Shown here: in pieces, positions 1 through 11,069 of the stretch
Position numbering within the stretch: the stretch's first letter is position 1
Layout of the letters: every line of letters begins with the position of its first letter
Assembly: GCA_016785225.1 (NCBI GenBank)
Contig: JAFBJZ010000854.1
Location: 372,001 to 436,000, forward strand
Length of the DNA: 64,000 nt
Direction: 5' to 3'
Origin: Psettodes erumei
Lineage: Eukaryota; Chordata; Actinopteri; Pleuronectiformes; Psettodidae
Notes under the pieces: model-generated
Told to the model about the DNA's origin: nothing
What the model saw: the letters and a program-made list of their open reading frames with translations, nothing else
Database searches by the model: none
Program-made: the position numbers and the translations under genes

Positions 1-2236
1 CCAGAAACATGCAGCGTAAATCTGCTTTCATATCAGAAGTTAACGCAGTTATGAAATGAACGTCCAGTTAGTGAGTCCCAAATGCATCAAGACAAACATT
101 TGCTCACTGATGTTTACATACCCACCTGAAGCATCTGTGTTTGTTATGCTTCTATAAGGCATTGGAATTCATCTCAAGCTTTTTCATGTATCCATCACAC
201 CTCTGCAGGACTGGTGGTTTGATAATTAGCCACTGAAGGAGAAACAGTGTCCCATTTCAATTTTCCTCTTTTCTCTAACTGTAAATTGTTGCCCCCCCGT
301 CACTTAATGCATGTAGGCAAGTGACATCAAGAGGTTGGTCCTGCATCCAGCACCATTTCCATTCTGAGAAATGCAGGTTCATCGCAGGTTCACAACAAAG
401 GGGTTGTTTCAGTCTGTCGGCATGAGAAATTTACCTGCTGTTGTAGTAGCCATCTGACAGAGTAGCGTGGTTCTGATTCCCAAGCCACAGGTGTTACTTT
501 GAGTGTCGGAGGATAATGGGTTTTTTTAACATTCCCTCCTTATAAAAGCTCAGCTCTTTTCTCCCCAGTTGCGTGAACCTACTGAGTCTCTTCTGGCAGA
601 CGGGCTCTTCTTCTCCCGAGACTGACATTTTGGCACCCCCCCGCTACCATTCATGTCAGCAGAAAGGGGAATTTAACTTCGTAACAAAGATTCATCTCTG
701 CCATTTCTGCTGTTTTGTCTTTTTTCCCCACCAGCTTATTTAAAGAGCAAATATTCAGCATTGACAGCACAGTTTTTTCTCCCACTGGCTGGTTGCTATT
801 GTATTGTCCTATGCTGTTGTCCTTCGCTTTCCTTTCGTGTTTGCTTTCAGTATTGGGGACAGAATTTTTAAGCCCGCTCCACTTCTCAGGCTTACTGGGC
901 ATGGATGTTAGTAAAATCATGGGAAGAACAATATGACAGAGGCAGGCGGCGAGGTATTTTCCCGAGCGAGGTTTGAAGCGTACACAGCATTGCACAGGCA
1001 CGGGTCTCTGCCCTTATGTTTGATGTACAGCCTTGTAAGTTATGTAGTGTGCGCGCGTGTGTGCATACAATACTGTGAGGGAATGGCATTACAGATGGTA
1101 ACAGTTTTTTTTTAATGCAGGTTACAAGATAGTCACTGTGCACAAATGTAGTAAAAAAGTTAAGTATTTTTAAGCTCACCCTCTTTGATGTGTGAGTGTT
1201 ACATTTTGAATCTTCCCCCTTGTAGATTTAATGTCCTACCTGCGCACATGTTCACCAACGCATTCACACGTCTGTGCTTTTCATCAGGCCTGGTAATTAG
1301 CTTCCTCATCGGAAATGAGAGGCCGTTTGCTGTTTGTCCTGATCCAGCGGATTTCATTTGCACGCAAACCAGCGTGGGGTCAGAACAACCTGTCTCCACT
1401 TGACAGTTACTGGAAGGAAGGAAGGAAGATGGAAACATGTTGTTAAAAGTGAAATGAGACAGAAGAGAGCACAAACACTTTAACCAGCCACGTCACTTTG
1501 TGGCAGGTACCACACAGGCTGTCTTTGTCCGTGCCTCCTTTTTTCAAACATTTGAAAATCATCAAAGTCGACGAGACGTTAAGCAGCAGGTTAGATGGCT
1601 GGAATTCCTCTGAGCTGACTCAGCGTGGGAGGACCTGCCTCTGCTGTGTGCTTCAAATCTGCTTTTCCGCTCATTTGTTTTCAAATGTTTGTCAGTCACA
1701 AGCCAACTCCCCCCAGGGTATTGTTCTCAGAGACGTTCAAGTTGAGCTTTTCCCTTTAAGTCAGTCATGCTGTGGTTATCATACGGTATTTGCTTGGTGG
1801 TCAACTGTTTTTTCAGCTGTGTCCATCATAAACAAACCCGCAGTATATTTAGAGGAATTACTCATGCATATTCCCCAGTCACATCAAAAATCTGAAGTGT
1901 AAGGAGCTGTCTTATTCTGAGGGACATTCTGCATTTATAAAACTGTATCTTATCAAAGTTACAAATACCACTGACCTCACCGCATTCTCATTTTTTGATG
2001 GTATTAACCACTTCCTGACCCCTTTGCCTGCTGCTCCCTTCACTCTTTGCATTTATAACATCTACTCTTGACCATTACTCATCTCACCGGTGCTGTGTCT
2101 AGCTCAGTGCTCACTAACCATCTCAGCTTTTATCATTCGTGTCTGTTATGTTTCACCTTACATCTTCATCAACCATCATCATTCTCTCCACTCCACCCTC
2201 CTCCCACCCTCACTCCTTCATCTCTGCCCTGCTCAG
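1..2236 (+). other. ccdc50: Upstream intron sequence of ccdc50, no exon recognised
   Basis: This stretch precedes the first recognised ccdc50 exon and is inferred to be intronic, because that exon begins in the middle of a codon and opens with a splice acceptor. I looked for the usual N-terminal CCDC50 coiled-coil exons and for the preceding Tyr-rich exon and found neither. It contains open frames such as 1498-1902 on the + strand, but none resembles a known protein. The last 80 bases are strongly pyrimidine-rich, as expected ahead of an acceptor. Confidence 0.55.
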
Positions 2237-3145
2237 CTGCAAGAAGACCTCTTGATGCGGACAAACACAGCAGTCAGAAATCAACTTCCCTGGGCCGATA
2301 TGATTCATATGCTCCAGTGAGCCCACATCGTGATTGCTCCCCAGATTATAGCTCAACAGAGCCCAAAAGGAGCAGGTACCCAAAGCAGGACCCAGCAGCT
2401 CCCGGGAACCGCTCCAGATACCCTGAGCACTACCTGGCGGCGGAGGGAGGGCGAAGCAGGCACGCAGATCCATACCCAGAGCACCTGCTGCCCTCCAGAG
2501 GCAGGCATGGGGACAGGTACCCAGAGTATGAACCCACAGAGACTGGCAGAGCCAGGTACCCATCGGGGGAGGACACAGAGAGAGTGGTGAGAAGGAAAGA
2601 GCGACCAGCCAGACCACCTCCGCCACATATCTCCATAGAGAGAGACAAGACCCGGGACAGAGAAAGGGACAGGCAACGTGACCGAGACAGGGGCAGAGGC
2701 CTGGAGTGGGAGAAACGTATGGGAAAAGACCAGAGGAGAGACAGGGAGCAGGACCTCAGGGGGGCGAGAGGAAGAGACAGGGAACGATCCAGAGATAGAG
2801 GACAGAGCGGGGACCAAGAGAGAGAGAGAGACAGGCAGAGACAGAAAGACAACGACAGATCACGAGCAAGAACCAGGAGCAGGGACAGAGGACTTGATGA
2901 GGATCATTTGGAGCAGAGTCAAAGCAGGGGCTGGCTGAGGGGGGGCAAGGCTTCCTGGGAGGAGGAAGAGGATGATGGTGAGAGGAGAACCAGGGGCCGG
3001 CAGCGTGTCCAATCTGGCCCTGAAGAGGTGTTTGATGAGCCCAGGAGTGACGAACTGAGAAGGGGCACCAGAGAGCTCTGGGACCCTCAGCAGGGGGAGG
3101 GTCCCGACAGGGAACGCAATCATACTCGACCCAACGGAGAGACAG
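2237..3145 (+). CDS. ccdc50: ccdc50 large cassette exon (909 nt, phase 1-1)
   Basis: A pyrimidine-rich tract ending CTGCTCAG precedes the exon, and ACAG/GTACC forms the donor. The exon encodes about 303 residues. It opens with a Ser-rich stretch, followed by four or five degenerate units built on RYPE (about 2370-2570), then a KERPARPPPP proline motif at about 2596-2626, then roughly 100 residues dominated by Arg, Asp and Glu (2640-2910), and an acidic EEEEDDGE segment near 2960-2985. Length is divisible by three and both ends are phase 1, so it can be skipped without breaking the frame. Human CCDC50 has short and long isoforms differing by one large internal exon, and this exon sits at the corresponding place. 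Alternative use in this species is inferred, not shown. Confidence 0.85.
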
Positions 3146-6100
3146 GTACCACCCCGAGCCTCCCTCTGGGCTGTGCGGGGGTGTGTGTGTGGTGTGCTGG
3201 AGTTGCTTTTTCGTGGTGACAATCTCAGGTGGTGGGTTGATCTACTGTAACATGGCAATCACTAATATAGGCATTCATTTTCTCTGTTCTCATGAAGACA
3301 GTGAAGATTTCACTGCAATTTCTGATGATTGACGTGATTGATGTTTTGAAATCACTGGATTTGTTTTTGCTGCGCTGTGGGGTTCGCTCATTCTCGTTTT
3401 GTCTGCTGTGTTGTTGAGTAAGGCAGTGATTGCACTGCGCAGAGTCTGAAATGTGTGCTGTGATTTTAGCGCCATAGATTTTTGACAAGTTAAAACGTGG
3501 CATTCACAAAGGGCTTCATGGCTGGTCAGCTGGTTGCTTTATCTTATCCCAAAAAATGTTTAAGGTCTTCAACAACACACAGTGATAAACACCAGCGGAG
3601 ATGCACTGCAGCTCCTTTGGGTGCCTTGTAGCTCTAATCCAACAACAAATGTATGTATCTTGATGCTGTGACAACCGGTCAATTAATCGTTGACAGAAAG
3701 TTATTTTGACAATCATTTCATTCATTTCATTTTGTCATTAGTCAAAATGCAAAAAACAATCCCACTCCATCTTCTCCAAAGTGAGGATTTACCAATTTTC
3801 TGTCATATATTGCAATTGATCTCAGAAGAAGAGCAACAGATCACTGGATAGTGAAAATACTCATTATTGCAGGCCGCATTGTGCACCGTGGGAGTGGAGC
3901 AGTAGTAGCAGAAACTGAGTACAGGCTGAGCGAGGCCACCAAGGGGCTGACAAAGCTGGATCTCCGTGAGCAGGAGCTGAAGGACATGGAGGTGGCCAGG
4001 AAACTGCAGGAGGAGGAAATCAAGGTGGGGAAGGAAGCCCAAAAGGTATTAGGTTTTTCTCATTTGTGCACACAATTCACCGGTTAACGGTTTTACTAGC
4101 AAGATTAGACTAAAATCAATCCAAAAATCAACCAAAACTGAACTGAAGAAGCATGATAATGTGTTGACGATTTAACGGTACCTACATTTTTTTGCATTTG
4201 ACAACTTTTCCCCCATTAAGCTGCTGCGCCCTGCTGAGAGATTCCAAAATTTTCAAGTGTTCATTTTAACAATGCAGACTGGAATGCCTGGCAATAAATA
4301 CAAGCAGTTGCAATACAAGCAACATCGAGCACTTAAACTTGATGTTTGTTACAGCTACAAAGAGCAGACACTACGTAGTAACACCCAGCTCCTGGATAAT
4401 GATTGAAATTAAAGTCAGGTTAGATGTACATAGTCAGATTTTGCGCTCATATTAAATCACTATCAAATGCATATAACAGGCCAGGTGTATTAGCGTCAGT
4501 TCTTCACTGCAGTCGACTTTGTAGAATTGTGCTACTAACGACAACTCTACCAAGCTTGGCGTACTAATATGAAAGGCTTTTTTCTTTTTGGTTTCGATGA
4601 CAATTCAAATTCAGCGTGTCTGCTTCCTAAATGGGAACTGCAAAAAAACATTGCAGCTGCAGCTTCAATATCTGGAGTGATTACTGCACGAAAGCAGTAC
4701 TGGAACAGCATGATGTGATAAAGCCGTATACACTAACATCTATGCTCTAAATGAGAGCCAGTGTCAGAAAAGCATCCTGAAAGCCCTTAATCTCTATCAT
4801 TTTCCATGTTAGATAATGTCGGAACGATGCGTTCCACTCTGGGCAGAATGTGACTTTTTGATTTTCTGCTTTTAGGCAAGCAAGATGCATGTGCGTGCAG
4901 TCCAAGTGGCACAGGATGAGGTGAGGCATCAAGTCTGGAAACTTTTTCTCCCACTGTCTCTGTAATATCACTTCATTTCCTGAGCTCAGCATATTGAAGC
5001 AGTTTTGACATATAATCCTGAGGATAAATAATCCAGCGATGTTATTAAACGTTCTTTTGAATAGACGTGACATTTTCTGATTGTTATTTGGATCCCAGAG
5101 TGGGAATACATTTTAAAATACAAAGTGATATGAAACACTCCTGCAGGAATGGAGGTTATGTTTAGGTATAGCTGTTATTCTGTGGCTGCGTATATTATCC
5201 AGCTAATGTGGATATGTCTACTGTCTCGCTCTGCCAGGAAATGGCCCGACTGCTGATGGAACAAGAGAAAAAGGAGTACAGAAAGAATCGAGAACGGGAG
5301 AAAGAGAAGGAACGAGAGAGGGAGAGGTTAGCCATGGAGAGGATGGCAATGGAAAGGAGGCGGCAAGAGGGAGACTACAGGGTAATTTTCTATAACCATA
5401 CTCGTTTCACAATGTGGGGTGGCATATTTTCACAGCCCATTTCAAATAAAAGTGTGTTTCCACTGTGGAGTGAGAACCATAATTTAAGGAACGTTAATTT
5501 TTGTTCGTTTCCAGCCAAATTCGGAGGACGTCGTCCGGCCGAGGACACGAGATGAGTATGAATACCAGAGGCAGAAGAACCACAACAAGCCTGCAAGGTA
5601 CAAGACCCTTTCACTCAGGGCTGGATATTTCCAGTCTGCCGAGAATTAGAAACTCGACCATCACGTGTGTTTTCTTTATCTGCTCTCCTCTCTCTCTGTC
5701 TCAGGCCTCCGCAGCCTCGTACCCACGACTATGAGAATGTGAACCCTGGTTACAGCTACTCGGACCACCCCATCCCCCCTCGCGCTCCAACCAGACCTGA
5801 GGCTGCTTACAAAGGTATGATGTCCCTGTGATGGAGAGACTGTTTACTTCATTCCTTACATAAGGGGCATTCCAATTAAATAAGGATTTACCCTCTAGTC
5901 TGCATTCTGCATTATGAACTACAAATTTCATATTGTTGACTTTAGGTTCCTATTTCTGGAGATGTTGTGGCTAGTGGACTGAGCTTTAACATTCAGGCAG
6001 ACAGGATGCTTGGGGAAGTCATATATCTCACCAAGGTGTAAACAGAGCTTTTTACACGCAACTAGAAGAGTAGTTAGTGCAAGCAGCAGGAAGCAAGATG

Positions 6101-6300
6101 GCAAAATTAAATTCCACATCTCTGAAAAGTACAGTACCATTTTAAAAACTTCCATTTCGTTAAGCTTTGCATCATCCTGCTACAAACAAACCCAAAGACA
6201 AAAAAAACAGACCCAAAAATGTGACCTCCTTGGCCGAGTCAATAAAACTTGGTGTTGATAGATCTTTGTGTCTTCCTCAGGTGCCTATTACAAGCGGTGA
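2237..6300 (+). CDS. ccdc50: ccdc50 (coiled-coil domain-containing protein 50), 3' part, six exons
   Basis: Coding exons are 2237-3145, 3873-4045, 5238-5381, 5515-5597, 5705-5814 and 6281-6300. Joined, they give 1439 nt that stay open to a TGA at 6298-6300, with matching phases at all five junctions. CCDC50 (Ymer) is a cytosolic tyrosine-phosphorylated adaptor known to bind ubiquitin chains through MIU helices and to modulate EGF receptor down-regulation and NF-kB signalling. Two such helices are visible, VARKLQEEEI (exon 3873-4045) and MARLLMEQEKK (exon 5238-5381), in the order seen in human CCDC50. The tail carries KPARPPQP and ends GAYYKR, close to the human ending HYKH. The N-terminal coiled-coil exons lie before the window. 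The gene identity is firm from the MIU pair plus the C-terminus. The cassette exon is much less conserved. Confidence 0.88.
3663..3835. repeat. Dispersed element, family A (TTAATCG/GTCATTAGT type), degenerate
   Basis: This intronic block of ccdc50 contains GTCAATTAATCGTTGACAGA and then AATCATTTCATT and ATTTTCTGTCATATATTGCAA. The pattern resembles the interior of a very common percomorph repeat that starts AGGGCTGCAACTAA. Related copies in this window lie near 18945-19204, 45861-45909 and 52037-52120. Its class is from memory (probably a non-autonomous DNA transposon). Confidence 0.4.
3873..4045 (+). CDS. ccdc50: ccdc50 exon with first MIU helix
   Basis: The acceptor is TTATTGCAG and the donor AAAAG/GTATT. 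The exon completes a split Gly codon, reads GRIVHRGSG and ends with VARKLQEEEIKVGKEAQK in phase 0. The ARKLQEEE core matches the first ubiquitin-interacting MIU helix of human CCDC50. A second in-frame GT at 4025-4026 (CAAG/GTGGGG) could act as an alternative donor. That use would remove 21 nt (7 residues) and keep the frame. Confidence 0.88.
4046..5237 (+). other. ccdc50: ccdc50 intron, no further feature seen
   Basis: AT-rich intron between the two MIU exons, with a GTATT donor and a CTCTGCCAG acceptor. A minus-strand open frame at 4747-5073 has no recognisable motif and no splice context, and I regard it as chance. Confidence 0.75.
5238..5381 (+). CDS. ccdc50: ccdc50 exon with second MIU helix and RE/KE-rich coiled coil
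   Basis: Exactly 48 codons, phase 0 at both ends, so it too is skippable in frame. It starts EMARLLMEQEKKEYRKN, matching the second MIU of CCDC50 (human EIARLLMAEEKKAYKK). It continues into a charged helix of Arg/Glu/Lys repeats and then a Met-Glu-Arg repeat (ERLAMERMAMERRR). The donor is AGG/GTAATT. Confidence 0.9.
5515..5597 (+). CDS. ccdc50: ccdc50 exon, linker with DEYEYQRQKN
   Basis: Acceptor TCGTTTCCAG and donor GCAAG/GTACA. In the phase inherited from the previous exon it reads PNSEDVVRPRTRDEYEYQ and ends in NKPA plus a split Arg. The Tyr residues lie in an acidic setting (DEYEY). CCDC50 is known to be tyrosine-phosphorylated, and these are plausible sites by inference only. Confidence 0.85.
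5705..5814 (+). CDS. ccdc50: ccdc50 exon, proline/tyrosine-rich C-terminal region
   Basis: Acceptor CTGTCTCAG and donor AAAG/GTATG. With the split Arg codon completed it reads PPQPRTHDYENVNPGYSYSD followed by a Pro-rich stretch (HPIPPRAPTRPEAAYK). The junction with the previous exon rebuilds KPARPPQP, corresponding to human ERPARPPPP in the same place. The DYENV and GYSYSD tyrosines lie in contexts typical of phosphotyrosine sites. Confidence 0.87.
6281..6300 (+). CDS. ccdc50: ccdc50 terminal coding exon
   Basis: The acceptor TCTTCCTCAG is followed by codons for GAYYKR and a TGA stop at 6298-6300. The very short coding portion and the aromatic-basic ending match the end of vertebrate CCDC50 (human FHYKH). 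Confidence 0.85.
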
Positions 6301-8299
6301 CTCAGGCTCTCTACCATGTTCAGACATGCTGTCAGTCCTCCTTCATCCTTTTTTTTAATTTATCTTTTTGTTTTTGGCCATTCATGCTCTGTTGACCAAA
6401 GGCCTTGGGACAATCTAATGAGTTGGCAATGGGTTTTTTTTATATTCAGTTTCCTCCAAATTTGGCCCACATTTAAGGAAGTGGGTCTGTGAGTACTGGA
6501 ATCACACTCATCTTTTCCTTTTTTTGTTTGTAAAATGTGATTAAAATTATTTCTTTTAACTGAATCCACATCAAGACAAGCCAAAAGAGCAACCTTGCAA
6601 AATAAGCTCCAATGATTCTTAGAAATAGAGGAACTGGCTCCTCATTGGCTGTGCTCATCATGCGCTGATGTTCGTCCGTAATCTGTGGACCGTGCCATCA
6701 CAAGGGCTCAAGGCCTCTGCTGGATATGACCATGCGATCTCAGATTTCCCTCATGACTCTTGATGGGACGTGCCTGTCTGGTCCAACGTGGATGCTACAG
6801 TGTCTTAGATACCAACATGGCAGCTGCTTTTATCACCCCCTCGCTGCAATTCTGTTCTCTTTGTCATGCTGCGTAATGAGGCCACACAGGCCCCATCCCT
6901 GTGCCACACAGCATACGACTCGGAAGGGATGCGTTTCTGTTGTTCTGTTCTAACAATACAAAAAAAACAAACAAGCCTTTTATCATGATGCTGGTAGTTT
7001 TGGCTTTGACATGTTTACCACCTTGTTCCAGTGCAGAGGAGGTGGAGCTTTGTGATGATCCATGGACATTCGACATTCTTTTTCAGCTTGTAAGGGGCAC
7101 CTTTTCTTTTTTTTTTTTTTTTAACCCTGTCACCCTTAAACTGAAAGTGATTATGAAAATGATATTCTCTGTATGACTCACTGTTTCGATGTGCATGCTT
7201 ACTGAAAGTATACAACTGTGTACATGCACTTCAGCTCTGCATCAAATTATCCAGCTTCCTCCTCTTCTTTTCTGTCAGAAAGGGCTAAAGCCAAAAGAAA
7301 CCAAGAATCTTCTTTTCGTGAATGAACAGAATATGTGCTAGCTCATGTGCTGCTGTATGATATATCACTTTTCCTGCCACTATTTCATATCGGCTTGCAG
7401 TTTAGAAACCAAAACTGGCTCACAAAAGAACCAGAAATGAAATGCATGTACATTGCTTGTCTGTGTCAAACCCAATTCATGCTTTGTATGCAATTCATAC
7501 ATTGTACGATTGAATATCTCCTTGTTTTTTTTATTTAAATGTAAATATCGTTTGTTGTAAAATGTGCTACCAAATCATGTCTCCCTCACTGTGGAAAATA
7601 CAAGATTCTCGCTTCAGTCCTAATGTCTTGTTCCACTAGTTGTCTTTTGTTCAGAAAGGGAGCTTTATATTTTATTTTCATACAGTATTTTGGTGGTCTT
7701 TCCTCAGATTGTTCCTTTACTTTTCATTCCCCCCTGAACTTTCCCACCATCACTTCTAGTTCTCTTCCCTTTGTCTTCAACTCAAAGGCAGACATCACTT
7801 CCTGTCTGCAGGAAAGACAAACATTCCCACAGTAGACGTGCATCTGGACAGAGGGAAATTCAGTCACAGGATTAGCTGGAAAATTGACATAAAAATATAT
7901 ATATATTACTGCTCAAAGGGACCTATTTTAGTGTTTTTACTGAAATCATTTGTGTCTGTTCATATTGAATAAGGATGATGCGCTAAACGAAGAGCACATT
8001 TAAGCCTTTGAGTTTGCTGAAATGTTTGTATAATGGCAAACTGATTTAGTCTTTGAGCATTAATGTTGGACTTAATTGTCCGGCCTCAGTCCTACTTCCA
8101 TGTTCTCAAGCTGTAGTAAACGTTGCTGAACTGAAAAATCTGATTCTAAAATGATTCCCTCCCTGTTCAGAGAGAAGTTGTAGTTTTGTCCTCTACCTGA
8201 GTGTGACTTGTATGTTCAGGTGTTTATTGAGTTGATAATGTCCTAATTGCTGATGACAGAACGGGATTTGTGCCATATGTTTTGTTTTTTTTTATTATT

Positions 8300-8444
8300 A
8301 TTATTTCAGGGACTTGAGAATGAGAAAGGCTTAAAGCTGTGGTCGAAGCAGAGTTGCCATGCCCGTGGGGTGGGACTCTTAATTTATTCTTTGATGAGAG
8401 CACCACCTTGTGGACATGTTGACAATTAAAAAAAAAAAAAAAAA
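8300..8444 (+). repeat. Possible retroposon insertion with A-tail in ccdc50 3' UTR
   Basis: A short block ends in a GAGAGCACCACCTTGTGGA motif, then TGTTGACAATT and a run of about 16 A. Short interspersed elements in fish often end in a similar CACC-TTGTGG-like box before an A-run. No flanking target-site duplication was confirmed, so this is tentative. Confidence 0.25.
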
Positions 8445-8697
8445 GTACAAAATTAATCTGATCAGGTTGCATCTTTGACTGTGTATTCATGGATGTTTTG
8501 TGTCGAACATTGGGACATTCGAGTGCTTTCTACATCAAATGTTGAGTGTTACATTTTAAATTTTGTTAAATCCTGGGCTTGTATGCAATCTACCAATCAT
8601 GAATCAACACATATTTGTTGACACTTGCTGTTAACAGAATCTTTTTTTAAGTAAAGTGAATTAACCAGTTTCTTTTACATATAGCATTTCAAAATGT

Positions 8698-8703
8698 AAT
8701 AAA
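8698..8703 (+). terminator. Candidate polyadenylation signal for ccdc50
   Basis: AATAAA hexamer about 2.4 kb after the ccdc50 stop codon, with a U/GU-rich stretch following within about 70 bases. Confidence 0.4.
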
Positions 8704-11026
8704 CTATCAGCATTTGCACTGTTAATGATTATGATCCATTCATTAAGTCATGGTTAGTCCACTGAAATACAAGATACTTCTTGTTGCATTGGAGATTGCG
8801 GCGTAAAACACAAAGATGCAGCCCTTAAATACCCCAAATAGAAGTGTTTGTTTTTTTTTTTTTAATTAGACATTTATTACTCCTTTATTGCCAGTGTCAG
8901 CTAGAAATTGTCTACCTGCAGTACAGGTTTTTAAAATCCCCTACAAAGATAAAGTCTCCAGGAAAAGGTCGTTTATGCCTTCTCTTCAGCTCCATGCTTT
9001 CCCTCCAGCCACTGACCTGCATAGCAAAAAGTTCTGAAATGATAATTATATTTCCAATTGTGTTTTTGTCACCTCACCCCCAGTTTAATGTCACATTTGT
9101 TCTGAATTCTTCAAGCTGTGTCACTCGCCTGTTTAAGTATTGACGCAGGTAATCCTGGTCAGTATTCGCACGCCTCAGCTCAGCAGCACCACATGAAAGG
9201 GAGGCCATGTTGAAAAAACCTCTTTTAACTTTGCGCAGGCCTCATCCAGCTGTTTGCATATACAAATATTATCTGCACTATGTTCAGGCAGAAGAAAACA
9301 GTTCCATCTCCATAATAGTGACTGCTGAACGTGCATTCGTTTCTCATGTTTATTTCTGTAGGAGCAGATACACAAGTATATATTCACTGAAACATAACTC
9401 TAATTTGATAAATTTGTTCTGTAATCTGCTATACAAATGCAGACTCGTTCATCTTACATTAATTCTTTGGCTTTCATTACCTTGAACTTCTTTCTTAAAC
9501 AGTCATGCTTATGTATTTCCTTGTACAAAGTGCTTACTGTTAGTGGCAGCCTTTTATTTTCAGAGTTTTGTTTAATGTATCATGCCACTTTGAAGGATAG
9601 CAGAGTTACACCCATCATTGGCTGAGTGGAGCTGGTTTACCAACATACCTGACATACTCATGCTTCGTCTGCATGTGGTAACATCACTGCCATGCCCTCA
9701 GTGGGATGTCACAACCAAACTACTGGAAGCTACACCTCCTTAACTAAAAAAAATTGGGCTGCTGCTGCTACTGCGGCTGAAGCAGCTGCTGCATAAGGGC
9801 AATTTAAACAGCTGCAAAATCAGACAGAGTGTCAGAGCTCAGTTCCTATGGTGGCTGTAGGATGTGGTGAATTTTTAAATCTGCTAAACTGTTCAGGTAT
9901 GACCCTGCTTGGATAGTCAGTGCATTAAATAGGTGATTAGACACACAAACATTTGGTAGCTTGTAATTTCCAGTTTTACTATAATGCTAAATTCTTCAGT
10001 TGTAGATGTAGGTTTGACTACACTTTTCCACATAACAGTTCTTAGGCTAACATCCATTTGTCTCTCAAGAGTTCAATTTTGCATCTACACACCTGAAATC
10101 TACAGTCAATCTTTATGAAAATCTCCCAACAAAAACAAAATCCACAAGTCCAATGTTTGGTCGTGGATACACATCACACACACGACCAGAAACAATGACT
10201 GAAATTTTTGTGTATAGAAATTCCCAGGCAAAGTTTCCAGCTGTGCGGGCAACAGAAAGCTGTTTAAAAAAAAAAAAAAAAGCCCTGTGAAGAAAAAAAA
10301 AGAGTTATTGTTTTGTCTGTCAACAAAGTTGTTGTATGTGGGTGGAAATGTGTCATCAGGTTGATCCTGCTCTTCCTTCAACTACTACTCTATCATGAAA
10401 TACAAATGATACAGGAACTCACAAATTGCACGTAAATATTTATTCATGTTCAGGCTCAGACTGGTTTGATATTTCATCATTTTATCTGTATTCATCACTG
10501 TGTGTGGCACACTATCAGCCGGCAACAGGTGTGTGCTCTAAAAACTGAGAAGAACGTGGTGACATGCGTTATAACCAGTAAGCCTGCATGTTTGTTAACA
10601 GTGTTTCACATTCTCTAGTTGAACAGACAAAACTGAAAAGGTAAAGTGCACTCACCTGTCCTGGCTGGTGTCATCCAGTCATTCAGGAGGCCTGAGAACG
10701 ATGAAATAGAGTCAAGAGTGGGTTCAATTCACCGAGGACTGAATGTTTTTTCCGTGTCTCACCTGGCAGGTAAAAAAGATGAGTGCAGCTGTCTATCAAC
10801 TGTAGCACGCCGTGTTGAGACACGAAGACACACCCACTTGTTAAAGAGAGGGAATGAGAGAGAGAAAGGGAGGGAGAGAGCCTGCCATTTACCCTCACTC
10901 TATGCAGACTTAGCCTTTAATGTAAATGTGGTATAATGTATTCCCCAGACTCTCTGATATGACTAAATAAAAGAAAAATGTAACAGTCATCTTTATATGT
11001 ATCATGATGCCCATCATGTATATTTA

Positions 11027-11069
11027 TCTCTCTCTCTCTTTCTCTCTCCCTCTCTCTCTCTCTCTCTTG
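11027..11069. repeat. (CT)n microsatellite, interrupted
   Basis: About 43 bases of CT repeats interrupted by TT and CC. Confidence 0.9.

Larger units (their letters stand above)
6301..8720 (+). other. ccdc50: Probable ccdc50 3' UTR
   Basis: About 2.4 kb without a supported coding region follows the stop. The first strong downstream polyadenylation hexamer I see on this strand is AATAAA at 8698-8703, so a long 3' UTR is likely. Human CCDC50 also has a very long 3' UTR, as I recall. T-rich runs occur at 7108-7122 and 8283-8291, and an A16-type run near 8428-8444. The true cleavage site is not determined by the sequence alone. Confidence 0.55.

Noticed and set aside
564..630. Possible exon after CTTTTCTCCCCAG
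   Set aside because: A good acceptor, but the only sensible frame reads LREPTESLLADG then hits a stop and shows no CCDC50 similarity. No usable donor.
1498..1902. Plus-strand open frame of 134 codons before ccdc50
   Set aside because: No similarity to CCDC50 exons, no acceptor/donor pair in the right phase, and composition like surrounding intron.
10715..10740. tRNA B-box-like GGTTCAATTCA
   Set aside because: No A-box or cloverleaf pairing around it.
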